In this document: in pieces, positions 37,438-49,491 of the stretch | How the letters are laid out: every line of letters starts with the position of its first letter | Position numbering within the stretch: position 1 is the first letter of the stretch | DNA from: Rhabditophanes sp. KR3021 | Lineage: Eukaryota > Nematoda > Chromadorea > Rhabditida > Alloionematidae | Reading direction: 5' to 3' | NCBI GenBank assembly: GCA_963281155.1 | Contig: CAUJLY010000004.1 | Coordinates: 3,038,001 to 3,102,000, forward strand | Length of the DNA stretch: 64,000 bases | Made by a program: the position numbers and the translations under genes | The notes under the pieces: generated by a model | What the model saw: only the letters and a program-made list of their open reading frames with translations | The model's database searches: none | Told to the model about the DNA's origin: nothing

Positions 37438-37882
37438 GTTATGCTTTTATATTGTTTTATGTATTAAATAAAATTATTTGTAAATTGTCCCTAAGTTGTG
37501 TTTTTATATATTTGATGTGTTATATGAAGTTATTTGTAATTCTCGTCTAATTTTTAACCACCATGATCTTGTAATCTGTTGGTAAGTTGTATAACGACAT
37601 AAATATTGGTTGCTCAATAAGGAAAAATGTTAAATTTGTCGTAATGCTTAAATGTATAACAATTTTTTAAGATTATGAAATTTGCTAAGAATGAGAGAAG
37701 AGTTTGTAAGAGTGTGAGATATAACAAAGTTTTGTATTGTAGTAATAGTGGTTATTTAGTTTGTGAAAGTTAAATTGAACAATATTTAATGTTTTAAACA
37801 AATTATATTAACGAAGAGAACTTTATATCCTTCCAACATATCCAAAACAAACAATAACAAAATTACCCTTGAATCAGTGATC
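37438..37882. other. Convergent spacer between DNAJB11 and the ribosomal protein gene
   Basis: About 440 bp of AT-rich sequence. Only polyadenylation-type AATAAA motifs are seen. Confidence 0.5.
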
Positions 37883-38473
37883 TTAGGCGAAATGGGTATT
37901 TGGACGACGAGCAGTGAATTGAGAAGTTCCCTTGCGCTTGGTAACACGGTGGGTCAATGGGAATCTGATCTTGGCATCGTGGAATTGGGTGATGTGAGCA
38001 CGCTTGCAATCCTTGTTTTCAATGACGACAGCCTTGATGATTTGGATACGATCGGCTTGGGCACGATGTCTAGCTCCCATGTCACGGTAGCATTGAGTGA
38101 CGGCTCCTGGGAGAGATACATCTCTGTACTCTCTGTACATGTTATGGTGACCAGTACGGGAATCGTATCTCAAGAAGATTCCGTAGTTTCTGACGGATCC
38201 AGTTTTCTTGAGTGGGATTTCTTCGCATTGAATGATTTCTCCGTGAGTCTTCTTGATTCTACGAAGCATAGATGTGAAGTACCAGAAACGGGACTTGGCG
38301 ACAATGCTGTTTGAAGCGAAGATTTGCATCTTGTAGATGGCTGGATTTTTGTCAGCTTCGGATGGGATCTTGCGTCCAACGACGACGAATTCCTTAAGCT
38401 AAAAGCACAAAATCACAATAAATAATGGACATTATCTAAAACTTACAATTTCTCCTGATGCTTTGATTGGCAT
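37883..38473 (-). CDS. RPL18A: Ribosomal protein eL20 (RPL18a)
   Basis: Two exons, 38473-38447 (MPIKASGEI) and 38398-37883, join to 180 residues, the usual length. The start, LKEFVVVGRKIPSE, RMRIFASN-type MQIFASNSIVAKSRFWYF, GEIIQCEEI and the C-terminal QFHDAKIRFPLTHRV match the family throughout. It is part of the large cytosolic ribosomal subunit. Codon choice is stronger and less AT-rich than in neighbours, as expected of a highly expressed gene. The long plus-strand frame across exon 2 is a consequence of that codon bias. Confidence 0.95.
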
Positions 38474-38900
38474 TTTATTTTATAGACCCTGAAAGTACAC
38501 AACAATTTATTTTAGCCGACAGTCTTATTAATCACAACGCAAAGCCTTGATTTGTAGTAAAAATTTTAAAAATTATCTCATTTTGGGGCACATTGGGATA
38601 ACGCATATTAAAATGAAAATTTAAATTATTTTGTTGAAAACAGTGTCATAAAAGGGATATTCGGATGTTAAAAACAATAAAATAATGTTTAAAATAATTT
38701 TTTTGACTAAACAAAATTATTTGCTGCCTAATTTGATGAAAAAGATTGGCAAAAAAATGAAAATACATCGAAAATTGGATGTCCCTAAAATTTAACTTTG
38801 ACGATAAATGTATCTCACTCCTGTCACGATCGTTGTAAAGCATTGGGAAAACGTATCTTATGTGTGTATAAATATTTTGAATTTATTTTAGTCCTACAAA
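38474..38900. other. Divergent promoter region between eL20 and NOC2 genes
   Basis: About 430 bp, AT-rich. The acceptor TTATTTTAG at about 38882-38890 just before the NOC2 ATG could be a trans-splice site. No other gene is visible. Confidence 0.5.
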
Positions 38901-41078
38901 ATGGTTAACAAAGCTCTAAAAAGAATTTCAAAAAACGCTAGGAAACCAGCCAACAAGTTTGTTCCTAAGAAAGCTGAAGACTCTGGCAGTGACTCCGATG
39001 GACTTGAGCTTTTTGATCTCGATCAGTTAAATAAAAGCGACGATGAGGAAGTTGTTAGAGATGAATCTGGTGAAGTCGATGATGTAAGTTTTAATTTATT
39101 CTTTAATTGTTTTACCAATTGCTTTCTTAATATTTAGGAACCATTAGAAGATGAAAGTGACGAAGAGATGGACCTTGCTACTCACAACGAAGAGTTGAAG
39201 AAACTTACTGAAGAAGATCCAACCTTTGCTGAATTTATTCGTCAACAAGATCCTGATCTTTTGGACTTTAAGGATGACGATTCAGAGGGTGAAGAAGATG
39301 CTGAGGAGGACGCTCCTTTGACCGTTTTACAATATGGGGATAATGAGTTCACTGTTGAGCTTAATGACAAGAAAAAGAAGGTGGTTGATGCCAATGTCGT
39401 TAAATATATCAAGTATCATTTGATTGAAACAGAAAGTTCCAAAGATACCACTGTCAAGGTTACAAAAATTCTTGTTAACTGCTTTTCCGCCGCTGCCAGT
39501 ATGCTCTCTGGAAAGTCAAACGATAAAACGCAAGAATGGGTTGTTTCTGATGTAAATGTTTTCAAAGACATAATCTCAATTTGTTTTTCAAACATAGTCC
39601 AACTTCTCTACAAAATCTTGCAACCTGTCAGCGAAGAGAAGGCCATCGAGCTACGTGAAAGTCAACCAAAAGGAGCACCAATTGAGGGATTGACTTACTT
39701 CAAAAAATGGAAGCAACATAAATCCACAACCAAAAAATACATTGAAAGTGTGGCTATTTTGTTGAACAACATTCACGAGGACGGGTCTAAGAAAAAGGTG
39801 CTTAGGCATTTCATTGACTTAGTTGATCTTCAAGTTCATTTCTGCGCCCTCTCTAAAAGACTTATCAAGACACTGACCAAGTTTTGGTGTACCTCAAGGG
39901 AAGAGATCCGTGTTTTGTCTTTTACCATCCTTTTTAAGATCTGCCGTTTAGATCGTACTTTATTTCCAACCATCTTCAAGTCCTGCTTCATGACATATGT
40001 TACCTTTTCTGGTTATACTTGCAGTCAAAACTTGAAGTCACTACGTTTTATGCAAAGATCTTTTGCAGAATTGGTTCTTCTTGACCCAACTTCTGCCTAT
40101 CCTTATGTTTTCACATATCTTCAGCAATCAGCAGTTTACCTTAGAAATGCTATCAAATCTAAACAAGCTGATAACATGAAAAATGTCATGAAATGGCAAT
40201 TTGTGCAAGGATTGTATTTATGGAATGAAGTTATCATCGAAGTAACCAAATATGCAAAGAATGTCACCGGAGACCATCCAATTCACTTTATTGCCGAGCA
40301 GTTGTTTGCTTTTACTCAAATCGTGACTGGAATCTACACTCATACCCAAAATCAGCGTTACCTTCCATTAAGAATTCATTGTTTAAGAATTTTGTACCGT
40401 CTATCTGTCCATACAAATACTTACATTCCAATTCTCAGTTTGGGATGTGAAGCACTCAATGATTTGGTCCTATTAGATGAAAGAAAGCCTGTTGGAAAAG
40501 AAGTCAAGGTAGCCTTTGATGTTGTTGATGTCACCTTACGAATTAACAATGATCTTATGGGGAATGTTGAGTTTAGAAAAATTATAGGAACTCAATTGTT
40601 CAAGGTGTTGTTAGAAGTAGCTGATTCAATCAAGGCATTTGGGGCTTTTGACGATTTTATTACCCCACTTTTGAATAGAATGAAGCATACATTAAAAAGT
40701 TGCAAGAATAAGGAACATGTTGCTCTATTCAAAAGTCTGTTCAACAAATTGGCTGAACATGGACTTAATACCGCTAGATTAATTGCTGCCAATGAAGTTG
40801 ACATCAGGAATATTGAAACAATTGGACCAATCGAGGATTTACTTCAAAATGGAGAGACTCCATTGCATACGTTTGTTCTAAACTTTAAAAAGACATACAA
40901 TGCCTCATATCAAGCTGCCAAAGCAGAAGCTGAGAAGAAAGAAGTTGAAAAACCAATTAAACTCAGTGATATTTTAAAGTCAAGTAAGAAAAAGGTTCCT
41001 GTTAAACCCAAAAAGAATAAGCCTGTTGTTAAAAATAAGAAGTCTAAGTCAAGAAATAAGAAGATGCGTAAGAAGTAA
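38901..41078 (+). CDS. NOC2L: Nucleolar complex protein 2 (NOC2L/Noc2p)
   Basis: Two exons, 38901-39083 and 39138-41078, give 707 residues. It starts with a basic nuclear-targeting segment (RISKNARKPANKFVPKK), then an acidic region (DSGSDSDGLELFDLDQL), a helical-repeat body with the Noc2 hallmark FTYLQQSAVYLRNAI, KWQFVQGLYLWNEVI and LRIHCLRILYRLS, and a lysine-rich tail (KKVPVKPKKNKPVVKNKK). Noc2 pairs with Noc1 and Noc3 to carry pre-60S particles from nucleolus to nucleoplasm. The ATG lies about 10 bases after a TTTTAG acceptor, suggesting trans-splicing. Confidence 0.92.
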
Positions 41079-41912
41079 TTGTCAAAATTTAAATACCTTC
41101 TTTGTTATCCTACTTTTTGTGTTGCCTTAAATTTGTTGTTGATTCATTTATTGTTAAAAATATTGGTTTATCATTTGTTGAATTAAAGTTTTGTTATAAA
41201 ATGTGTTAATACAAAATATGTACATTAATATAAATATTTATTAATAGTTTATCTATCATTAAATCAATAAATATTAGTTACTGGCGCCCAAATGTTATCA
41301 GTTTAATGATAAAAATGTCAAAGGTCATCTTTAATAATAAAAACAACATACTTTAGTAATGAGAGGAATTGTTTTAAAATTCGTATTCCGGTACTTTTAT
41401 AACGAATACACTCGTGACATAAGCTGAACAGCTTGCGACTGTCATTTGAGAAGATGTTATATTTTTAATACCCGGATATCTGTAAATATCAACAGCTTTA
41501 AATAACCTTGTTTTTAAACTAAATCAATAATTACAACTTTAATCATGCAAGCGTTAATATTAAGCAAGCTACTACATATTATATACTTTAGCAGTCTAAA
41601 ATTGATTGTACTTGTCTTTTCCTTATTCATTGTATGATGCGGTCAGTCTGGTGATATTGTTAAACTTTTAATCATTTGAGATTGGAAATATGATTTGCAA
41701 ATAATAGCATTTCATTAGTCGTGTAAAACTCATTTATTTGCTTCTCTACGTTGATACTCATTATAACACCTTAATTTAGTTTCTTTTTTATATAAATCAA
41801 TTTTTCTAAATCACATGTTATTGATGCTCAAAACACATCTCCTATTTACTCATTTGATACCTTGTAGTAAAATTCCTCGCCTATATTTTACTTTGATAGT
41901 TAATTATTTTAG
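41079..41912. other. Intergenic region between NOC2 and ATG9 genes
   Basis: About 830 bp, AT-rich. I see no gene; the region ends in an acceptor (TTATTTTAG at 41904-41912) directly abutting the ATG9 start. Confidence 0.5.
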
Positions 41913-44420
41913 ATGTGGAAGTCAAATTCTTCGCGAAATAAAGGACATTACCAGATGATAGATGGAGAGGATGTGGAAACGGGACCGAACACATATGGAG
42001 CTATAAATGATGGTGTGGATGATGACATGTAAGCTGATCTAACTTAAAATAAGTGTATTTATTTATGTATAAATTTTAGGAGTTTTCCTCCATCATCACA
42101 TTTGATAATGAGCAATAGTCCAAATAATTCTGCAACACAAGCATCCCATTCAGGTGGATTAAATGCTTCGGAACACAGATGGGATCACATTCCTAATCTT
42201 GACGAATTTTTCGCGTCTGTTTATGAGTATCATCAAGGAGGGGGGCTACTGACAATAACAGTCACGCACATTTGTGTTTTAATTCAGTTTATGGTTATGA
42301 CAGTTTTTACCTTATTTATAACTCAATGTCTTGATTTTGATGTTTTATTTTACAACAAGCATCAAAATACACTTGGTGCCAATATTACGGGCAAAATTCA
42401 TATATCCGATGCAGTTTACCCCAATTGTAGTTCAAGATTTAGTCTCTTCACGTGGATTGTTGTGATAGTTGCGTTTGTGTTTTGGGTTCGTCAAGCAGTT
42501 AGGGCTGGATATAAAATTCTTCAGTTTGTGGATATAAAACTATTTTTCCACAATGTTCTCGAGATTGTCGATGCGGAACTAACCAATACAACATGGCAAG
42601 ACGTTTGTAAAAAAGTATGTGATGTCCAGCCAACTATTCACCTTGTTATCAACAAAGATAAAATTGACCCGTTGGATGTTTATCAAAGAATATTGAGATA
42701 TGAAAATTATTACCTTGCAATGGTTAATCGAAAAGTCCTGCCATTTCGTCTTGCACTGCCTTTTGAAATTGAACTGCCGTATTTATCAACGACTCTCCGT
42801 GAAAACATTTATTGGATTCTTTTTACTGGCCCATATGCTCCCTGGAATGGCCCATATACAATTAAACCAACAGTCAAAAATGCTAGCACAATTGAAGCGA
42901 TGGCTCTTGAATTAGAAAACACGATCTACTATGTTGCTATTTTGAATGTTGTCTGTTTACCTTTTACTTTTGTGTATCAAGTATTATATACATTCTTCAA
43001 TTATGGACACACAATCAGAAGCTCAGCAAGCACATTATCATCAAGAACATACTCAAATTTAGCAAAGACTGAATTAAGACATTTCAACGAACTAGAGCAT
43101 GAACTCCACATAAGATTGAATAAAAGTTACAAATTCGGAATTGAATATGTCAACCAATTTAAGTCAACGCTATTAGATGTTGTTGCTAAAACAATTGCAT
43201 TTATCTTTGGATCAGTCTTTATTATCATTGTTGTCTTGTCTTCTATCGATGAGGATGTTTTGTCAAGAGTGGAATATGTTGTTACGATTATGTCTGTTTC
43301 AGGAGTAATAGCTTTTGTTTCTGGATCATTAGTTCATGATGAAAACACCTTTTGGAATCCAAATCATTCAATGACTACACTTGTTGGCTTTTTGCATTAT
43401 TTGCCCGAGTACTTTGTTGGTGACGCTCATACAATGAGAGTCAGAAAAGAATTTAACGCCATGTTTCAATTCAAGGCCCAATATATTTTCGAGGAATTCT
43501 TGAGTCCATTTGTGACTCCGTATGTTTTGTGGTACGTTATCAAACCTCAATCAAAGGAAATCATTCAATTTTTGAATAAATACACTGTTACAAAGGAAGG
43601 TTTGGGAGATATTTGTACATTTTCACAAATGTCTGTTGATCAACACGGAGATCCCGAATTAATAGATTCCGTCAGTGAACACTCTGGCGACGTTCCACTA
43701 ACCTTTGAAATTGATAATATAAAGAAAGCCTACCAAGTTAAAACGGAATTGTCTCTATTGAATTTTGTTGCAAATAACCCATACTGGGAACCTACCGCCT
43801 CAGGCAAGGCATTCTTGGAGAAATTCAACAAAGCCAAATTCAATGATGGATTTGTTTTACAAACAATGTCAAAGAGCCAAGTCCTTCGTAAAGAAAACAG
43901 TGAGGACATTGAAGAATTGCCAGGAATGTCAGATATAGGTGGTGTAAATCAACAATCAACTCTTATCACATCACAAAGTGGTATGAATGAGCTAGGTGGG
44001 TCGAATACAGTTAGAAGTACTTCATTGCCATTTGATATTCCGGTACAACCCAATGCTAGGGCCGGAGACGCGAACTCTAGTTTGAATATGTCAATTAATG
44101 CCATTTATGTGAATAAACTTCGAGCTCAACAAAATAATATCAACGCTTCTATCTTCAACAGTGTAATGAGATCACAGAATCGAGGAGGAGGGACTGGTGG
44201 GAGTGTTAATGCAAGTGGAATCGTCGGCCAACATGGAGTTAATCCATGGGCAGTTCCATATGAATCATTCTTTATGGGAGGATCAACTTCTAGTATAAAC
44301 AACAGTCAAACACGACCCCCAACTCAAAATGAAACAGAACGAGGCTCTAGAATGCCAGGTATTGTTGAACATCAAGAAAGTGGAGACGAACGCGGATCCC
44401 CCCAAACAAAACATAATTAA
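41913..44420 (+). CDS. ATG9: Autophagy scramblase ATG9
   Basis: Two exons, 41913-42028 and 42080-44420, join in frame to 818 residues. Family landmarks: RWDHIPNLDEFFASVYEYHQ, GGGLLTITVTHICVLIQFMV, a re-entrant and transmembrane core (ALPFEIELPYLSTTLRENIY; FTFVYQVLYTFFNYGHTIRS), RHFNELEHELHIRL, and VRKEFNAMFQFKAQYIFEEF. It forms trimers in Golgi-derived vesicles and the phagophore, and flips lipids during autophagosome growth. The N-terminus has YQMIDGEDVE with a tyrosine-type sorting motif. The C-terminal 250 residues are disordered and N/S/G-rich. The ATG follows an AG acceptor directly, so the mRNA is probably trans-spliced. Confidence 0.95.
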
Positions 44421-44656
44421 ATTGTACACTTTAATTTCTTCGATTATATTACTATATACATGTATTGTTTCATTTTCTCATATAAAAGTTGTAATTTAAA
44501 TGTGTGTGAATCTTGACAAGAAAATAAAAGGCTGCCCACCAATTCGTCTGATCATATCAAAGTAACCATTTTCCACACAATCCGTTGAACAATAAGTTTA
44601 TTGTGGATTTCAATATTTTATTGTGAATCTAAATACTTTATTTAAAACCTATAATA

Positions 44657-45271
44657 ATGTCTAGAGCCTTGAAAAAGAAAACGAAGGAAGAAAGAGATGC
44701 TCCAATGGAGGTTTCATCGAAAAGGCCTGTTAAATTAGTTCGCAAAGGGCAATTTGTTGAGCAGAAGAAAGGATTCGATCCTCGATTTGATTCTAGATGT
44801 GGTGATTTTCACGAAGGAGCTTTCCAAAAGAGTTACCAGTTTGTCGATGCAATTAAAGAAAAAGAAAAACAGGTAAAAGTTTAACTCTTAACATAATTTA
44901 ACATTTTCTTTTAGGCGTTAGAAGATGAACTAAAAATTTGTAAGAATACTGACAATGCTAGAGCAAATGCAATTCGCCAGGTCCTCAAAAAAATACGCAC
45001 ACAAGAATTGAATAGGAAGATGGCCGATCTACGCAAAGAAGCTGTAAACGATTTAGTTAAGGATAACATTGAAAGAATGAACACTGGTAAGAAACCTATA
45101 TTTTTGAAGGATCATCAATTGAAAGAAAAGTTTGCACAAAAGAAATATGAGTATCTTAAAGACGAAGGAAAATTGAATAAATATATGGAGAAGAAAACTA
45201 AGCGAGATGCTGGAAAAGAAAGGAAAAAGGAAAGTAAACCACTAGATTTCAAAGAAGAAGACAACGAATAA
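44657..45271 (+). CDS. RRP36: Ribosomal RNA processing protein RRP36
   Basis: Two exons, 44657-44872 and 44915-45271, split by a 42-bp intron, give 190 residues. The RRP36 core is clear: FDPRFDSRCGDFHEGAFQKS and YQFVDAIKEKEKQ, followed by a highly charged helical tail (QLKEKFAQKKYEYLKDEGKL, MEKKTKRDAGKERKK). It acts in early cleavages of the 35S/45S pre-rRNA within the small-subunit processome. It starts 237 bp after the ATG9 stop on the same strand. That is longer than a typical nematode intercistronic gap, so an operon is possible but not supported. Confidence 0.93.
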
Positions 45272-45712
45272 AGTGGTTGTTACTAATAATTTTGTTAAAA
45301 ATAGCTCATCTGTTATGATATAAATTATATCTATCGGTAGCTGAATTTGTTTTTTGTTATTAATAGAATATTTTGTAATCTTTTTCTTGAATAAAATCAT
45401 TTCTTTAATAATCTTTACATTTTTGTTGGTTTAACCCAAAAAATAAACTTAATTATTTTATTTATTTACAAACTTCTTACCTAAAGGAGATTTACAAAAC
45501 TAGTAAACTCTTTCTTCGAAAAAAGGTTTACAAAATAACAGTCTCGTGAAAGTACCATCTTGTGTCAATGACTAATATAAATCTTGTTTATTTATAAACT
45601 TTTTGACAAGACATTACCATTTTTACAATTAGCGATAAGTAGATTATTCGTGATATTTAAGAGGTAGAGCATTGTCGAAAAATAACAGTCTGAATTAACT
45701 TTGAATTATTTA
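45272..45712. other. Intergenic region after RRP36
   Basis: About 440 bp, AT-rich, with AATAAA-type signals near 45391. No gene is visible. Confidence 0.5.
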
Positions 45713-46331
45713 ATGATGATTGGTACTATTTATTTGGTAGTTTTTTTAAGTGCTAGTGTTGTTGCATTCCCAATCGGGAATGAAGCCATATTCTCTGATA
45801 TTCAGGAGTCATCTCCGATGAAATCATCCCCTGATTTTGTATGTCTATAATAAATTGTGTTTACGTAATTAACTTCCGTTTCAGCCTCCTCTTCCAGAAG
45901 AAATAGCGTCTGTCTTACCTAATGACGCCAACCTTAAAATAAATGAAATTATTGCTGATCCAGCATTAAGTCCTGATCAAAAACACACTTTGATTGACGA
46001 AATCATAACTAATTTGCCTGAAGAGATCTTGTAAGAGGACACAATGATTTGTATATAACCTTTTGCTTTTAGAGACAAAATCCCAACTCCACCAGAACTC
46101 AAGGCTTTGCCAGAAGCAATCAGACTTCAGGTCAGAAAGATTATGAGAAACAAAAATTTGTCAATCACCGAAAAGAGAATGAAATTGGCTGAACTTATGC
46201 AAAATAATGTTCAAGGAGCTAGAATGAAGCTAAGAATGGCAAGAATGAGAAGAGCTGCTTCTAGTCAAAATTCAATTTACGATTTGGAACAATACAAAAA
46301 TATTGGATTCGAAGGACGAGTTTTTTGGTGA
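45713..46331 (+). CDS. Secreted helical-repeat protein, DUF148/SXP-RAL-2-like
   Basis: Three exons, 45713-45838, 45885-46030 and 46073-46331, encode 176 residues. There is a signal peptide (MMIGTIYLVVFLSASVVAFP), then two diverged copies of a helical unit of about 45 residues, each opening with a proline/leucine run. Copy one has ADPALSPDQKHTLIDEI; copy two has RNKNLSITEKRMKLAELM. The motif L-S-x-x-x-K-x-x-x-L in such a secreted pair is the pattern of the nematode DUF148 family, whose members are secreted by larvae and gut and bind divalent cations in some species. No cysteines are present in the mature part. Identification is by pattern only. The second in-frame ATG at 45716 could equally be the start. 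Confidence 0.65.
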
Positions 46332-46387
46332 TTATTGAGGTATAAATATTTATTAATTGTATAAATAAAATTTTAAATATATTAATA

Positions 46388-47386
46388 CTAATTGAGACTC
46401 CAAATGGTTAAAGATTCATCATCTCTTGTTCCAACTAAAAATACATACGGATCCTCTTTTTCTTTTCTTAATTTACCCCATGCCATAGCTGAAATGTTCT
46501 TGTTAGAATGTTCGTTCATTTCACATAACAAATCAAAGTTTTCAGTTTTAACCAAATTTATCTTTCCAGAGCCCAAGGCAACAATAAAAAAGTTCTTCAA
46601 TGATGGTTCGACTATAGATATCTTTGGTGGGGTTTTCCAAGATTTGTAAACGTGTTCATTACCTTCTGCCATTGTTAATCTTTCCCCATCGAAATTCAAT
46701 TTGGAATAAGTGTGGTTTCTCGATATAGCGATGATTTTGTCGTTCAACATGTTAACACTTACAACTGGCTTCTTTGTTATAGACAATTTATCGATGATTT
46801 TTCCATTTTTGACATTGGCAATCAATATGAATCCTCCATCGGTTCCTAGTGCCACTAGACTTTTATTTACTTTGCACATGCTCATTACCACATCTGACTC
46901 AGGAATTGAAAAGTAATTGAGAATGTTTCCATCTGTAAGACTAACCAAAGCCATTCCACTGCAATTTTCAACCAATATATTTGAATCATATTTTAAGAAC
47001 CCAGCAAATCCAATTGACTTGACATCAAATTTGATTGGGGGTGGTGAATTGAATGAAATGTCAGTCGTCAAAGTTGCATTGAAAGATATATTAATTTTAT
47101 ATAAACCATTTGCTCGAATCAAAATATAAACAATAAAGCTATCAGTGTTTTCTCCTTTGTCATAAGCAATTTGTTGAATTGGGTTTAAATCGCAGTTCGG
47201 AGCGATGCTTTCATCCAAAACAATCTGACCAATCTTTTTCCGTCTATTAGTAGAGAATATGTGAAGAATACCATTACCAGCTCCAACAAACCATAGTTGT
47301 TCTTTGATAGATAACTCTATCTCCTGTAAAGCAGTTGGACCCCCTTTAATTCCATAAAATACGTAGAAAGGTATTTTTGAACTCAT
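46388..47386 (-). CDS. GNB1L: WD-repeat protein, GNB1L-like
   Basis: A single exon of 332 residues. The start MSSKIPFYVFYGIKGGPTAL resembles the P-x-F-V-L-R-G-x-x-x-x-V opening of GNB1L. Degenerate WD blades follow (LWFVGAGNGILHIFSTNRR, LVALGTDGGFILIANVKNGK), ending in SAMAWGKLRKEKEDPYVFLV and DDESLTIWSLN, the typical last blade. GNB1L works in the cytosol with the TTT co-chaperone in the biogenesis of PIKK kinases. The frame is open further upstream to 47488, but that N-terminus (MLYLQVIQICSTT) has no family match, so the inner ATG was chosen. It lies only 117 bp downstream of the kelch gene on the same strand. Confidence 0.6.
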   Translation of the reverse strand: MSSKIPFYVFYGIKGGPTALQEIELSIKEQLWFVGAGNGILHIFSTNRRKKIGQIVLDESIAPNCDLNPIQQIAYDKGENTDSFIVYILIRANGLYKINISFNATLTTDISFNSPPPIKFDVKSIGFAGFLKYDSNILVENCSGMALVSLTDGNILNYFSIPESDVVMSMCKVNKSLVALGTDGGFILIANVKNGKIIDKLSITKKPVVSVNMLNDKIIAISRNHTYSKLNFDGERLTMAEGNEHVYKSWKTPPKISIVEPSLKNFFIVALGSGKINLVKTENFDLLCEMNEHSNKNISAMAWGKLRKEKEDPYVFLVGTRDDESLTIWSLN

Positions 47387-47502
47387 TTTTTGTGAATGCA
47401 AGCAAGTAACACAAGTCCAATTTGTGTTAAAGAAAAGTCGTTGTAAGAGTGTAGTAGAACAAATTTGAATAACTTGTAGATATAACAAACTTTATTAGAT
47501 GT

Positions 47503-48505
47503 TTAAAAAATGGCTTTAGAGAAAAAGTATTGTCTTTCTAAACACTTGAGCTTGGATAGTCTCCAAGAATCGGTTTTGGGATCATAGATTTGCGCATTGT
47601 CATTAAAATATCCTCCAAAAACGAATATTTGATGCTCATGGACATAACATTGACTATATAGAATATCTATGGGAGGTTTAGCTAGTTGTCTGTATGAATT
47701 CGCCCGTATATCATAGACATGACACATTTTTGATTCATAGTCGCCTCCAAGTATATAAATATCTTGGTCGATGGAGGTAACAGTTGACATGCATTTTACA
47801 CCTGGAATTTCAATTAACGAAGTCCATGCTTTATCGCGGAAATCAAATCTAGAATACAATGAATAAATATTACACATAAGTTATCTACCTTCTGATTGTA
47901 TGTTCAAAGTATCCAGGTGAAACGTAGATAGCATTGTCTATAAAAACGCTCATGTGCCGTTCTTCCACCTCGGGCAGTGGTATTCCTTGAATGAAAGTCA
48001 ATTTTTCGGGACAAAATCTAAATACAACATTCTGATAAAAGTTTTAACTTAATTGCTTACATCTCAACATCAGCAATAACGTTTTTATTGCTCCATCCAC
48101 CTATTAAATATACCTTGTCGTCTATTAGATTTGAACTAAAAAAGTGATTTTCAACAGGACATTTGATACTTAGTGTTTCCGAAGTTCTTGTATTTTTATC
48201 AAATCTAAAGGTTAGATATTTATCAATTCGGTTAATATTTAGGGGTAAAGTTACTTTTCGATAGAACCGATTAATAATCCGTCAACTCTACCGGCAAATA
48301 GAAAAACTTGATCCTTTATTGTTTCGGAGCAGTGTGAATCTCTCATTTCGATAACATTTCCGATTAACTCGACAGTTGTATTGTCTTTATTATAGTTGTA
48401 AACCGAGTTTGTTTCAAATCCTGCCACTTAAATGTAACAATAAAATTATAAAAAGAATGACTTACATGCTAAAACTTCTAGGGATGAATTAGATCCGATA
48501 CTCAT
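47503..48505 (-). CDS. Kelch-repeat protein without BTB domain
   Basis: Five exons (48505-48466, 48426-48255, 48204-48061, 48017-47889, 47848-47503) join in frame to 276 residues. Kelch blades are seen as DQVFLFAGRVDG, DDKVYLIGGWSNKNV, DQDIYILGGDYESKMCHVYD and HQIFVFGGYFNDNAQIYDP, each with the hydrophobic-GG turn followed by Y-D or similar. About five blades give nearly a complete propeller. No signal peptide, BTB or BACK domain is present, so a substrate-adaptor role in CUL3 ligases is not supported. A TATAAA lies 64 bp upstream. It precedes the GNB1L-like gene by 117 bp, so the pair is a candidate operon. Confidence 0.82.
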
Positions 48506-48567
48506 GTTCGGCAGATGTGTTTGTGTATTTCGATATTTGTTAGAATGAAATTAACAGATACAAGTTC

Positions 48568-48574
48568 CTTTATA
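48568..48574 (-). promoter_or_regulatory. TATA box of the kelch gene
   Basis: TATAAAG on the minus strand, 63-69 bp upstream of the ATG at 48505. Confidence 0.5.
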
Positions 48575-49119
48575 CACCATTTATTTCATCATAGTTCATT
48601 TAAAATAAACGTAAACCATCAGAGAATCTGTGTGAAATTCACTGGCGTTGTTATGATGATTCATTAATTATTTATTAAATAGAGTTTAAAAGGTGATTAA
48701 ATGTTCCGGTATTCTTATTTGGTTGTTTTGTCTAAATTTATGATCAAAATTTATATAAAGATTGTCGAAGGAATCTTATATCAATCAAAGTAAATTAGCA
48801 ATTTGTCATCTCAAAAAATACCCATCAACCACTTTTAGCAAACAAATGCATTTAGTGAGAGAGTTGTTGCAACAGTACGTCATTTGGTCATAAACAATTA
48901 CGAATAAATATTTTTTATGCACATTGGGTGCGCCAACTTCATAAATAATCTAAATAGTCAGCCATAATCTTTTTCTTTTCTTTGAACCTTTGTAAGATAC
49001 TACGTTGTATTAAAATGTAAAGGTCATACTTGTGAAGAAACAAGTTATATTCATAAACTTATGCCTTTACCGAAGACAATGAGTGTTTCATATCATACAA
49101 CCTTCTTCTTAATACATAC

Positions 49120-49127
49120 TATAAATA
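49120..49127 (+). promoter_or_regulatory. TATA box of the glycine-rich peptide gene
   Basis: TATAAATA 49 bp before the ATG at 49176, consistent with a strongly expressed, inducible or tissue-specific gene. Confidence 0.6.
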
Positions 49128-49175
49128 TGAAATAAATGAGCGAAGTTATCAGTTGATTCTAATATCATTAAAATC

Positions 49176-49491
49176 ATGCAATTCTTTGGAGTCATTGCTG
49201 TCGCCTTAGCACTTGTTTCTGGAGCCGCTGCGTAAGTCGAATCTATGTCAGTAATCATTTGAATTTAAATTATATTTTAGTCAATTCGGACACGGCGGTG
49301 GATTCAACGGTGGAATGGATAGAGGATTCGGAGGCCGTGGGGGTGGTTTCGGCGGAAATAACTACGGACCAAACCGTGGAGGTGGTTTCGGGGGAAGAGG
49401 AGACTTCGGAGGCCGTGGAGGTGGTTTTGGAGGAAGAGGAGGACCAGTAGTCACAAAGACCGTCATTACCAAGACAATCGTCCGTGGTTAA
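49176..49491 (+). CDS. Small glycine-rich secreted peptide
   Basis: Two exons, 49176-49231 and 49281-49491, give 88 residues. A signal peptide (MQFFGVIAVALALVSGAAA) ends at the exon junction, typical of worm secreted peptides. The mature part is GGF/GGR-rich (FGGRGGGFGGNNYGPNRGGG) and ends in a hydrophobic basic tail VVTKTVITKTIVRG. Such glycine-rich peptides in nematodes are found among hypodermal antimicrobial-type peptides and cuticle-associated proteins; neither role can be decided here. It contains no cysteine. The long minus-strand frame over it (Ser/Thr-rich) is a mirror of the glycine codons. Confidence 0.85.

Larger units (their letters stand above)
48506..49175. other. Divergent intergenic region between kelch and glycine-rich genes
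   Basis: About 670 bp holding both promoters: TATAAA on the minus strand at 48569-48574 and TATAAATA on the plus strand at 49120-49127. Otherwise no gene is visible. Confidence 0.55.

Noticed and set aside
37877..38314. Plus-strand open frame over the ribosomal protein exon
   Set aside because: Shadow of the highly biased eL20 coding strand, which matches its family residue by residue.
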